Of a DNA stretch of 64,000 nt, positions 48,181-55,266 are shown one piece after another. Within the stretch, counting starts at the first letter, position 1. Each line of letters begins with the position of its first letter. The notes beneath the pieces were generated by a model, which saw nothing but the letters and a program-made list of their open reading frames with translations, did not search any database and was not told where the DNA came from. The stretch is from Pectobacterium wasabiae CFBP 3304 (GTDB lineage Bacteria; Pseudomonadota; Gammaproteobacteria; Enterobacterales; Enterobacteriaceae): the NCBI RefSeq assembly GCF_001742185.1, contig NZ_CP015750.1, forward strand, positions 1,922,001 through 1,986,000, in the 5' to 3' direction. The translations under genes and the position numbers were made by a program.

Positions 48181-48760
48181 GTTCAATGTTTATATACTCT
48201 CTGTTTTTCTTATCAAAAAACACATATAGAAATGAAACGTCATTTTTTAAATTAGAGATATCAATCTGGCCAATAAATAACAACGGACTGTTGTTATTTA
48301 TTGGCCAATCAGGAGATTGCAACCATTTTGGTTTTGTCTTTAGAAATTTAAAGGATGAGTGTATTTCATTTTTCAATAATCCCTCTAATTCCCTTCCTTG
48401 AACACCTTTGAATTTATCGACAAGATGTTTTAAATAATTGCCACTAATATTAATCCATGATGGCTTCGTTTTCAGAATAGCATCGTATATTTTTTCATGT
48501 TCCTCATTGAATTTAAAATCAACCCCTTTGATCTTAAGGAACTGTGAAAGCAAATCTTTTGCATTTATTTCACCAGATAGTGATAATAAATCAACTTCAA
48601 GAAGATAAATATATATGCTTCCAGAAGTGGTATATGGAGGTATGTTTATTTCTTCAGATAAAACTAACTCAATATCTTTATTGTAATAAATCTCATTTTT
48701 AAAATCTTTTGATGAAATATTTCCTTCAAGATAATTTTTGATGATGTCAAATTCACTCAT
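48170..48760 (-). CDS. Immunity-like protein with DUF1963-like C-terminus
   Basis: The 196-residue protein starts after AGAGGA. The N-terminus is helical (SEFDIIKNYLEGNISSKDF). The C-terminus KPKWLQSPDWPINNNSPLLF, then IGQIDISNL, resembles the FIGQ segment of DUF1963/YwqG-type proteins. A perfect 18-base inverted repeat lies inside the coding sequence (48267-48307). It is the first gene of the array. Confidence 0.5.
   Translation of the reverse strand: MSEFDIIKNYLEGNISSKDFKNEIYYNKDIELVLSEEINIPPYTTSGSIYIYLLEVDLLSLSGEINAKDLLSQFLKIKGVDFKFNEEHEKIYDAILKTKPSWINISGNYLKHLVDKFKGVQGRELEGLLKNEIHSSFKFLKTKPKWLQSPDWPINNNSPLLFIGQIDISNLKNDVSFLYVFFDKKNREYINIEQSV
48267..48307. repeat. Perfect 18-base inverted repeat within coding sequence
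   Basis: TGGCCAATAAATAACAAC (48267-48284), a GGACT loop, and GTTGTTATTTATTGGCCA (48290-48307). It codes the WPINNN...FIGQ part of the overlapping gene. Outer bases can extend the stem with a bulge (CAATCT/AGATTG). Confidence 0.95.
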
Positions 48761-48782
48761 TTCATTCCTCTTATAAATGCCG

Positions 48783-48802
48783 ATACGGTTCGAGAACCGT
48801 AT
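48783..48802. repeat. Hairpin upstream of the first array gene
   Basis: ATACGGTT-CGAG-AACCGTAT, a perfect 8-base-pair stem 23 bases before the start of the 48170-48760 gene. It could be an operator or the terminator stem of a lost gene. Confidence 0.6.
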
Positions 48803-49208
48803 GTTGTTCTCGAGTTACTTTCTTAAAATTAATTGAGTTGTCAACATTATCACCTTCATTTCGCTGAGAAATATGATGGCGTCATTCATATGATTTTTCA
48901 TTTGAATCAAGAGGGGAGTTTTCGTTTTTTATCTGTTCTAAATTCTTGTCGGTAAATCCACCAGAGCCCTTAGGATCATAGGTGTGATCCCAGTGCTGTC
49001 GAGCCTTTTATCGTGCTCTTCTATTGGATACACGGCCTTTTTAGGAAGCATTTTCGGCCTGTTTAGTACGTCCGTAACCCGAACATCCCGCCGCCCCCTT
49101 TTGCCCTTGGACACGCTACCGCCGCGCTATGACTTCCTTGTCTGCCTGTCCCGTATCATAGCAGCGGCGATAGTTGCTGGCATTATCGTTTTGCTGCTAT
49201 GGCAAGCC
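48803..49208. other. Degenerate sequence at the island edge
   Basis: No intact gene is supported. On the minus strand broken frames read HWDHTYDPKGSGGFTDKNLE (before 48,890) and RGGSVSKGKRG (near 49,110). The plus strand has a weak hydrophobic frame, 48984-49298, of doubtful reality. It looks like the wreck of a toxin gene. Confidence 0.4.
49049..49195 (-). repeat. Degenerate element, copy A
   Basis: Read on the minus strand, this segment aligns with 62849-62998 on the plus strand; both contain GCTGCTATGATA, CAGGCAGACA and GGCGGTAGCGTGTC in the same order and end with AGGCCGAAA. One frame gives RGGSV in this copy and HGGSV in the other. Confidence 0.7.
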
Positions 49209-49298
49209 CAACCGCCCTCTGTTATCAATCTTAGACGCCGCTGTGGCTTTATTACCGGCATGCCAGTGATTGTCACTAACTACGGCGTTATTAGATAG
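49209..49298 (+). pseudogene. SymE-family toxin C-terminal fragment (copy 2)
   Basis: Reads QPPSVINLRRRCGFITGMPV followed by IVTNYGVIR and a stop. The GFITGMPVIV core matches the SymE-like fragment near 62.1 kb. It abuts the end of the ABC importer gene. Confidence 0.5.
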
Positions 49299-49342
49299 CG
49301 AGGTGCCTGGAACAACTCAATTTTTACGGATATTCCCACCTA

Positions 49343-50086
49343 TCAGGCCTGATGCAGTGCTTGGCTGACCGCTTGCCGTTGTTCCAATAACGCGGTGCTG
49401 GTTCGGTCGCGGGGATAAGCCAAATTGACTGGCAGAATCGCGCTAATTCGACCGGGTCGGGGTGACATCACCACCACCCTGTCGGCCAGAAAAACGGCTT
49501 CTTCCACGTCATGCGTCACCAGCAATATTGTCAAATCCGTTTGTCGGCGAATCTCCGCCAGACGTTCCTGCAACTGCTGTTTGGTCAGTGCATCCAGCGC
49601 GCCGAAAGGTTCATCCAGCAAGAGAATTCGTGGCGTCGACACCAGCCCACGAGCGATCGCTACGCGCTGCGCCATCCCGCCTGATAGCTGATGCGGCCAT
49701 GCGTCGGCAAAGCCTTCCAGCCCCATCATCTGAAGATAGTGAGTAATACGTTGTGTAGCGTCCGCAGAGGAAAGGTTGAGGTTAAGCATGCCGAGGCGAA
49801 TATTGTCCGTCACGGTGAGCCACGGAAACAGGCGCGGCTCCTGAAACACCAGGCTGACATCGTCGGGAATTCCGCGCACAGACCGATCGCCAATCAGAAT
49901 ACGCCCACGCTCGGTGGTATCAATCCCGGCGGCCAAACGCAGCAGCGTCGATTTACCGCAGCCGCTGGCCCCGATGACTGCAACCAGTTCGCCCGTGAGC
50001 AGCGACAGATCGATGTCCTGTAACACCGTCAGCGGTGCGCCGTTGACGGTAAAATACTTGGTAATATGCTGAAAATGCAGGGACAT
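49343..50086 (-). CDS. ABC transporter ATPase, SsuB/TauB type
   Basis: The ATG at 50086 follows GGAGG and gives 247 residues beginning MSLHFQHITKYFTVNG. Walker A is GASGCGKSTLLRL, the Q-loop is VFQEPRLFPWLTV, the signature is LSGGMAQRVAIARGL, Walker B is ILLLDEPFGALDAL, and the H-loop is LLVTHDVEEA. The family energises import of nitrate, taurine and aliphatic sulfonates. It follows the permease gene and ends the tonB-led minus-strand unit. Confidence 0.92.
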   Translation of the reverse strand: MSLHFQHITKYFTVNGAPLTVLQDIDLSLLTGELVAVIGASGCGKSTLLRLAAGIDTTERGRILIGDRSVRGIPDDVSLVFQEPRLFPWLTVTDNIRLGMLNLNLSSADATQRITHYLQMMGLEGFADAWPHQLSGGMAQRVAIARGLVSTPRILLLDEPFGALDALTKQQLQERLAEIRRQTDLTILLVTHDVEEAVFLADRVVVMSPRPGRISAILPVNLAYPRDRTSTALLEQRQAVSQALHQA

Positions 50087-50103
50087 AGAGCCTCCGTTAA
50101 CGG

Positions 50104-51714
50104 TCACGCAAAGCGCCAGCGGGTCAACCGCCGTTCAGATAAGGTCATCAAGCGGGAAAAGAGCGCGGCCACGATCGCAATCAGTACGACCCCGGCCATG
50201 ATGCGATCGGATTCAAGTAACTGCTGTGCACGGATCATCATGCCGCCCAGTCCTTCTCCCGACGGCATGAAATACTCTGCGCCAATGGCTCCGGTCCACG
50301 CATGCATTAAGGCCAGCCGTAAACCGGAAAACAGTGGTGGCAATACGCTGGGAAACACCAGCGTGCGCAGCGTCTGCGTGGAGGTAAGGCGCAGAACCTG
50401 CGCGACTTCCAACAGCGCGGGGGGAAGCTGGGCAATGCCCTGACGGGTTGCCAGCATCACGGGAAAGAACGCGGCCACGGCGATAAATACGATTTTGGCG
50501 CTCTCCCCTAAACCGAACCAGGCCGTGATCAGCGGCAGCCAAGCGAATAGTGCCACGCAGCGCAGTGCAGATAGCGCCGGATTAAACAGCCTGTCGGCGA
50601 TGCGCCAGTTGCCGAGTAATGCCCCCACCAGCGCACCGATCCCGCTCCCCAGCAGAAAGCCCTGTAACGCACGCAGCAGGCTGGCATTCAGGTCGGCCAG
50701 CAGCCCACCCTGAACCAGCCCTGACCACAGCGCACCAATCACATCACTCGGCGCAGGAAGAAAAGCCACATTCACCCACTCGCGTGTGCCGCTAACCTGC
50801 CACAGCGCAACCAGAACCAATGGCGCAAGCCAAGGCGTCAGCGACAAACTCGGTAGCGCAGAGCTCAGGCTATCGCGCCCCAGTACCGGTGCAGGCCAGT
50901 GAATCCAACGACGCTCAAGCTTCAGCAGCACGCGTTCCCCGGCAAACCCTAGTATCCCGATGATCAAAATGCAGACAAACACCAGATCCAACATGAACAG
51001 TTGGCGGCTTTGTACCAGCAGGTAGCCCAGCCCTTCGCTGGATGCCAGCAACTCAACTGCAATCAGCGCCACCCATCCGGTGGAAAACGCCAGCCGAACC
51101 CCCGTCATGACATACGGCAGCATTGCGGGCAGGATCAGGTAACGCAGAAAGGCGATAGGCGGTAAACGCAGGCTACGCGCCATTTCATGCAACTTTTGTG
51201 GCGTCTGTTGAATACCGGCGCAGGTGTAAAGCGTCACCGGCACCGTCACTGATTTCACCAATACCACCAGTTTCAGCGCTTCACCAATACCGAGTGACAG
51301 CATCAAAAGCGGTATCCAGGCTAACGTTGGAATCTGTGCGATGACGGTGAAGAGTGGCATAAACAGCGCATTCAGGCGTCGATTCAGGCCGAACAGACTA
51401 CCAAGCACCAGACCCAGCGCGATGCCGCCGCTAAAACCAATCGCAAGCCGCATCAGACTAATTGGCAACTGGTGAATCAGTTCTTCGGGAACAAAATCCC
51501 GCGCACTGTCGATGACCGCCAGCGGCGAAGGCAATATCTGCTCAGACATCCACCCGTGCCGACTGGCAAGCCACCATCCGGCTAATACCAGCACTGGCAC
51601 GAGCAGTGACGTGATCAACGACGTGGCCAGCGCAGAATATCCCGCCGATAGCGCACCCGTGGACAGCGAAGCATCAGAAGCGGAACGTATTCGCAGTGTG
51701 TATTTGGGCATCAT
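50104..51714 (-). CDS. ABC transporter permease, two fused SsuC-like domains
   Basis: This 536-residue protein holds two complete permease units in one chain, where SsuC or TauC has about 250-275 residues and works as a dimer. Copy 1 runs from about residue 30 to 265 and copy 2 from about 285 to 530; each has about six membrane spans. The EAA-type loops are in MARSLRLPPIAFLRYLILPAMLP and VAQVLRLTSTQTLRTLVFPSVLP. PTLAWIPLLMLSLGIGEALK and CVALFAWLPLITAWFGLGESAK are corresponding segments. It lies between exbD and the ATPase gene. Confidence 0.9.
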   Translation of the reverse strand: MMPKYTLRIRSASDASLSTGALSAGYSALATSLITSLLVPVLVLAGWWLASRHGWMSEQILPSPLAVIDSARDFVPEELIHQLPISLMRLAIGFSGGIALGLVLGSLFGLNRRLNALFMPLFTVIAQIPTLAWIPLLMLSLGIGEALKLVVLVKSVTVPVTLYTCAGIQQTPQKLHEMARSLRLPPIAFLRYLILPAMLPYVMTGVRLAFSTGWVALIAVELLASSEGLGYLLVQSRQLFMLDLVFVCILIIGILGFAGERVLLKLERRWIHWPAPVLGRDSLSSALPSLSLTPWLAPLVLVALWQVSGTREWVNVAFLPAPSDVIGALWSGLVQGGLLADLNASLLRALQGFLLGSGIGALVGALLGNWRIADRLFNPALSALRCVALFAWLPLITAWFGLGESAKIVFIAVAAFFPVMLATRQGIAQLPPALLEVAQVLRLTSTQTLRTLVFPSVLPPLFSGLRLALMHAWTGAIGAEYFMPSGEGLGGMMIRAQQLLESDRIMAGVVLIAIVAALFSRLMTLSERRLTRWRFA

Positions 51715-51735
51715 GAGCGTCAGTATCCGGCTAGG

Positions 51736-52137
51736 TTATTTCTGCGTCAGCAGAGATAAACGCGTAATCCCCGCCTGCTCAACATCGGCTAGCAGCGCCG
51801 CTACCGTGCCGTAGTTGGCCTCTTTGTCCGCTTGTACCTGCACCACCAAATCGGTGTTACCCGCTTTCGCCTGCTGCAAGCGTGGCACCAGTTGCTCGCG
51901 TGCCAGGTTTTCTTTATTGATGAAGACGCGCTGCTCGGCATCAATACTAATAACAATCGGATCGGCGCGATCGACCGGAGCCACCGCTGCTGTTTTCGGT
52001 AGCTGAATAGGAATGGCATTGGTCAGCATCGGCGCAGTAACAATGAACACCACCAGCAATACCAGCATGACATCCACGAGCGGTGTGATATTCATTTCAC
52101 TCATGACATCGTCATCATTACGCGAGGTAAACGCCAT
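51736..52137 (-). CDS. exbD: ExbD-family energy transducer
   Basis: The 133 residues have a short cytoplasmic N-terminus, one membrane span with the essential aspartate (ITPLVDVMLVLLVVFIVTAPM) and a periplasmic domain ending in a predicted strand (GITRLSLLTQK). Partner of ExbB in the proton-driven motor that powers TonB. It follows exbB by 1 base. Confidence 0.93.
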   Translation of the reverse strand: MAFTSRNDDDVMSEMNITPLVDVMLVLLVVFIVTAPMLTNAIPIQLPKTAAVAPVDRADPIVISIDAEQRVFINKENLAREQLVPRLQQAKAGNTDLVVQVQADKEANYGTVAALLADVEQAGITRLSLLTQK

Positions 52138-52138
52138 C

Positions 52139-52855
52139 TCACACTACCTCTCTCAGATTCTTTACCGAGAAAGCCGCAGAGGATGGCTCCTCGCTAGCCT
52201 GAAATGTACTGACGTGAAAATCGTTCGCCTGCATCACGCTGTAGACGTCATGGGCGAAGTCATCCATATCTGCGACGGCCAGCTTGAGACGACGTAAAAA
52301 GTAGTTGTAGATCAGCACCGCAGGCACCGCGACCGCAATCCCGATCCCGGTGGCGATCAGCGCGTTGCCAATCGGCCCCGCCACAGTGTCGAGACTGGCA
52401 GAACCAGAAAGCCCGATCTCCTGCAACGCCGCCATAATGCCCCAAACGGTGCCAAACAGGCCGATAAACGGCGACGTACTGCCGATACTCGCCAACACCG
52501 CCAGCCCGCTTTCCAGCGAGCGGCGTTCGCGCTGAATCTGCTGTTGCAGTGCGCGTTCGACCCGATCGGGAAGATGAATATTCAAAGCAAGCTGGCCGCT
52601 AATCCGCTCCGGCGCTTTAACGGCGGCCAGTGCCAAATTAGCCAGTGAGCCGGGCTGTTTCGCGCTAGTTTCTGGCGTTTGGCTCACGTCATCCTGCTGC
52701 CAGAAAGCTGCACGGAAACGCCGATCGCGTCGCTGCGACAGCCGGTATTGAATGAACTTCAGCAACCCCAGTCCCCAGGTGACGAGAGAAAACAGCAGCA
52801 GTAACAGAACCACTGCGCCTTCAGCAGAAAAGAGTTCAATGTGTCCGAGCGTCAT
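52139..52855 (-). CDS. exbB: ExbB-family proton channel
   Basis: The ATG at 52855 gives 238 residues beginning MTLGHIELFSAEGAVVLLLL; a TTG 6 bases upstream is possible. Three membrane spans are seen. The conserved segments are GSTSPFIGLFGTVWGIMAAL and NALIATGIGIAVAVPAVLIYNYF. Forms the pentameric motor component with ExbD. It lies between tonB and exbD. Confidence 0.93.
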   Translation of the reverse strand: MTLGHIELFSAEGAVVLLLLLFSLVTWGLGLLKFIQYRLSQRRDRRFRAAFWQQDDVSQTPETSAKQPGSLANLALAAVKAPERISGQLALNIHLPDRVERALQQQIQRERRSLESGLAVLASIGSTSPFIGLFGTVWGIMAALQEIGLSGSASLDTVAGPIGNALIATGIGIAVAVPAVLIYNYFLRRLKLAVADMDDFAHDVYSVMQANDFHVSTFQASEEPSSAAFSVKNLREVV

Positions 52856-52865
52856 AACCAATACC

Positions 52866-53732
52866 TCATGAGTTCAGCGAAAAATCGACAGGAACCACCA
52901 CCCAACCGCTAACTGGCTGATTGCCGCGCCGCGCTGGAACGAAAGACCAACGCACCACGGTGTCTCTGGCAGCCTCGTCCAGCGACGGATAGCCGCTTGA
53001 TTGATGAATCCGAATGGTTTGTACCTTGCCGTCAGCACGGACCTGCACATTTAGCAGCACCGTGCCTTCATAGCCGCGGCTAATCGCCACGTCGGGATAA
53101 GATGGCGAAGGGTTATGCAGGTAGTCGGCATTGGCCAGCGGCGGCGTTAGCGGCGCGTCGACGGGTTGTACCGCCGCCTTTTGCGCTACTGGCGCAGGCG
53201 TTATCGGTGCCACTGCCGATGCAGTTTCCGTCTGGGGCTGCGGCGTCGGTTTAGGCGCGGGCGTGCTCTTTTTCACCGGCGTCTTTTTCAGTACAGGTTC
53301 AGGTTTTTTCTCCGGCATTTTTTTCTCCGGGGCAGGGGGCAGCAATGCACTTTCATCCACCAGCGGCTCGGTTATCGTTGGCTCTTCCTGCGGTTGTGGC
53401 GTCGGCGTCTCAGGTTCGGCAACCGGAACGACCTCTTGCTGCACGGGCTCTGCAACCATCGAAACCAGTTCAACGCTGACAGGCTGCGGCCGAGCGGGCA
53501 CCGTAACCGGCGGTGTCGCCGCGCCGTTGAACAACGCCAGCACCGCCGCATGCAATAGCAACGTCGCCATCACCGCCAGCCAGCGCTCCGGCCGGGATGA
53601 AACCGCTGTATTTAGCTGTGATAAGCGCTGCTGCACTACGCCGTTCACTTGCTTAGCGTTGGCATGCGGCGTTGGCTCCGGTGAATAGGACTGAGGTATC
53701 GGCGCGGCTCCCGCATAGAGTAATTCCGTCAT
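52866..53732 (-). CDS. tonB: TonB-family protein
   Basis: The 288-residue protein has an N-terminal cytoplasmic stretch of about 50 residues, longer than in classic TonB. It is followed by one span (RWLAVMATLLLHAAVLALF, containing the conserved His), a Pro/Lys-rich linker (PEKKMPEKKPEPVLKK) and the C-terminal domain PSYPDVAISRGYEGTVLLNV with SSGYPSLDEAARDTVVRWSF. It is the first gene of the minus-strand unit and faces the receptor genes; probably dedicated to the receptor at 55267-57537. Confidence 0.92.
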   Translation of the reverse strand: MTELLYAGAAPIPQSYSPEPTPHANAKQVNGVVQQRLSQLNTAVSSRPERWLAVMATLLLHAAVLALFNGAATPPVTVPARPQPVSVELVSMVAEPVQQEVVPVAEPETPTPQPQEEPTITEPLVDESALLPPAPEKKMPEKKPEPVLKKTPVKKSTPAPKPTPQPQTETASAVAPITPAPVAQKAAVQPVDAPLTPPLANADYLHNPSPSYPDVAISRGYEGTVLLNVQVRADGKVQTIRIHQSSGYPSLDEAARDTVVRWSFVPARRGNQPVSGWVVVPVDFSLNS

Positions 53733-53792
53733 GATGGGTTGCTCCTGACAATATATCTTTATCGCCCTATTTTACGTTGCAGGCGTCAATGA

Positions 53793-53810
53793 CTATTTCA
53801 CCTGAAATAG
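53793..53810. promoter_or_regulatory. Perfect palindrome, candidate operator 1
   Basis: CTATTTCA-CC-TGAAATAG, 8-base arms with a 2-base centre, about 61 bases before the tonB start. Confidence 0.5.
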
Positions 53811-53813
53811 CGA

Positions 53814-53836
53814 TTGGGATAATCAATTTTTCCCAA
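53814..53836. promoter_or_regulatory. Palindrome with 11-base spacer, candidate LysR-type operator
   Basis: TTGGGA-N11-TCCCAA. LysR-type regulators often bind interrupted dyads of the T-N11-A kind; a LysR gene lies at the end of this locus. It is 3 bases from the other palindrome. Confidence 0.5.
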
Positions 53837-54173
53837 CCATTTAATAAAGTCAACGTATGTATCTGCATATCGATATTCATTCCATTCTTTATTTAATAAG
53901 GCGATGGCGTTAATAATCGATACCCAGACTAAAGGAGAAAATTGCTGTCAGGCTAATGCATAGTTGGAATAGTTTTTTTTCGTTCGCTGCATAGCGGTGA
54001 AATAGACGATGGATACTGATTTAGCTATTTATTAAGAATAATAATGCTTTTTTTGTATTAGTCAGTTTATTGCCAAGCCTTTAAATGTGGTTCTGCAACG
54101 ATATGACGCCGTTCGAAACAGGCGCAATAACACAATTTCTATTCATCGATTTCATTACTGGCGGGTAAAAATA

Positions 54174-55181
54174 ATGACGACATCAGGACGAAAATGGTTA
54201 GTGACCAGCATATTGGCAATGGGTATGGCCTGGTCAGGTATCGCGTCAGCGATCACTGAAATTCGTATTGCCGCGCCAGACATTGGCGCGGGCACAAAAC
54301 CCAGCGGCGGTGGCCTGCTCGACGTCATCCACAGTCAGAAACTGCTGGAGCGCGAGTTTAGCAAAGATGGGATCAACGTGCGTTGGACGTTCATCAAAGG
54401 TGCCGGCCCCGTCATCAACGAGGCGTTTGGTAACCATCAGGTCGATGTGGCCTATCTGGGTGATTTGGCCAGCATTATCGGCCGTTCACGCGGTCTGGAT
54501 ACCCGGGTGATCGCCGTGGCGTCACGCGGTATCAATCACTATCTGGCCGTGGCAAAAGGCTCTGGTATCGAGAAAATTGCCGACCTAAAAGGCAAACGCA
54601 TCGGGATCTTTCGTGGAACGGCAGGTGAACTTTCCTTTGTCAGCGCGCTTGATTCACAAGGCCTGAAACCGTCTGACGTTAAGCTGATCAATCTCGATTT
54701 CGCAGCAGCCAGCGCGGCGTTAGCTGCCGGGCAAATTGATGCCACCTGGGGCGGTAGCAATACGCTTTCATTGCGGGATAAAGGGCTGGCCGATATTCCA
54801 CTCTCCAGTCGCGATTTGAACGGGGCAGGCCAACTCAGCGGCTTCCTGCTGGTGGATGAGAAATTTGCCAAAGGCAACGAGGATATTCTACGACGCTTAG
54901 TCAAAGTTCAGCGAGAAGCAGCAAATTGGGCTAGCGATAATAAGAATAAAGATGAATTTATTCGCTTATTAGCGACTCAATCAGGTTACCCGGAAAATAT
55001 ATTACGCGTCGAATGGGATACATTACCGCCATTAACTGAGCGCCTTTCACCCGAATTGGATGCTGCTTTCGTGGCAAAATTAAAACGCGCGGTCACATTG
55101 GCCGACGAATCGCGTCTTATTCGGCAGCCGTTTGATGTCGATAAATGGCTGGATGATTCTTATCTAAAAGCAACGCAGTAA
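54174..55181 (+). CDS. ABC transporter substrate-binding protein, sulfonate/nitrate type
   Basis: The ATG at 54174 begins a signal peptide (WLVTSILAMGMAWSGIASA) and a 335-residue protein of the SsuA/TauA/NrtA fold: IRIAAPDIGAGTKPSGGGLLD, INVRWTFIKGAGPVINEAFG, VDVAYLGDLASIIGR and LKGKRIGIFRGTAGELSFVSAL. It should deliver ligand to the ABC importer encoded across the divergent promoter. The family binds aliphatic sulfonates, sulfate esters or related anions; the actual ligand is not evident. The upstream extension to 54087 is unsupported. Confidence 0.85.
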   Translation: MTTSGRKWLVTSILAMGMAWSGIASAITEIRIAAPDIGAGTKPSGGGLLDVIHSQKLLEREFSKDGINVRWTFIKGAGPVINEAFGNHQVDVAYLGDLASIIGRSRGLDTRVIAVASRGINHYLAVAKGSGIEKIADLKGKRIGIFRGTAGELSFVSALDSQGLKPSDVKLINLDFAAASAALAAGQIDATWGGSNTLSLRDKGLADIPLSSRDLNGAGQLSGFLLVDEKFAKGNEDILRRLVKVQREAANWASDNKNKDEFIRLLATQSGYPENILRVEWDTLPPLTERLSPELDAAFVAKLKRAVTLADESRLIRQPFDVDKWLDDSYLKATQ

Positions 55182-55266
55182 TTTATTTCCCCTAAAAATT
55201 ATAACCCACGTATTGCCGTGACATTCACGGCAATCGGCAGCATATTGACGACATTCGGAAGAAGCC

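Larger units (their letters stand above)
53733..54173. other. Divergent promoter region, tonB and binding-protein genes
   Basis: A 441-base AT-rich region with no gene. It holds two adjacent palindromes (53793-53810 and 53814-53836) near the tonB side and the ribosome-binding region of the binding-protein gene on the other. Confidence 0.6.

Noticed and set aside
49112..49123. Second ops-like GGCGGTAGCGTG, minus strand
   Set aside because: Same reason: it belongs to the degenerate element shared with 62849-62998 and has no operon directly downstream that begins a surface-polysaccharide or export cluster.
48984..49298. Plus-strand 104-codon frame with hydrophobic segments
   Set aside because: No Shine-Dalgarno and no recognised family; only its last 30 codons (SymE-like) have support, so it is recorded as fragment and remnants.
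42000..49300. Island as a prophage or integrative element
   Set aside because: No integrase, tRNA gene, capsid or replication gene was found.
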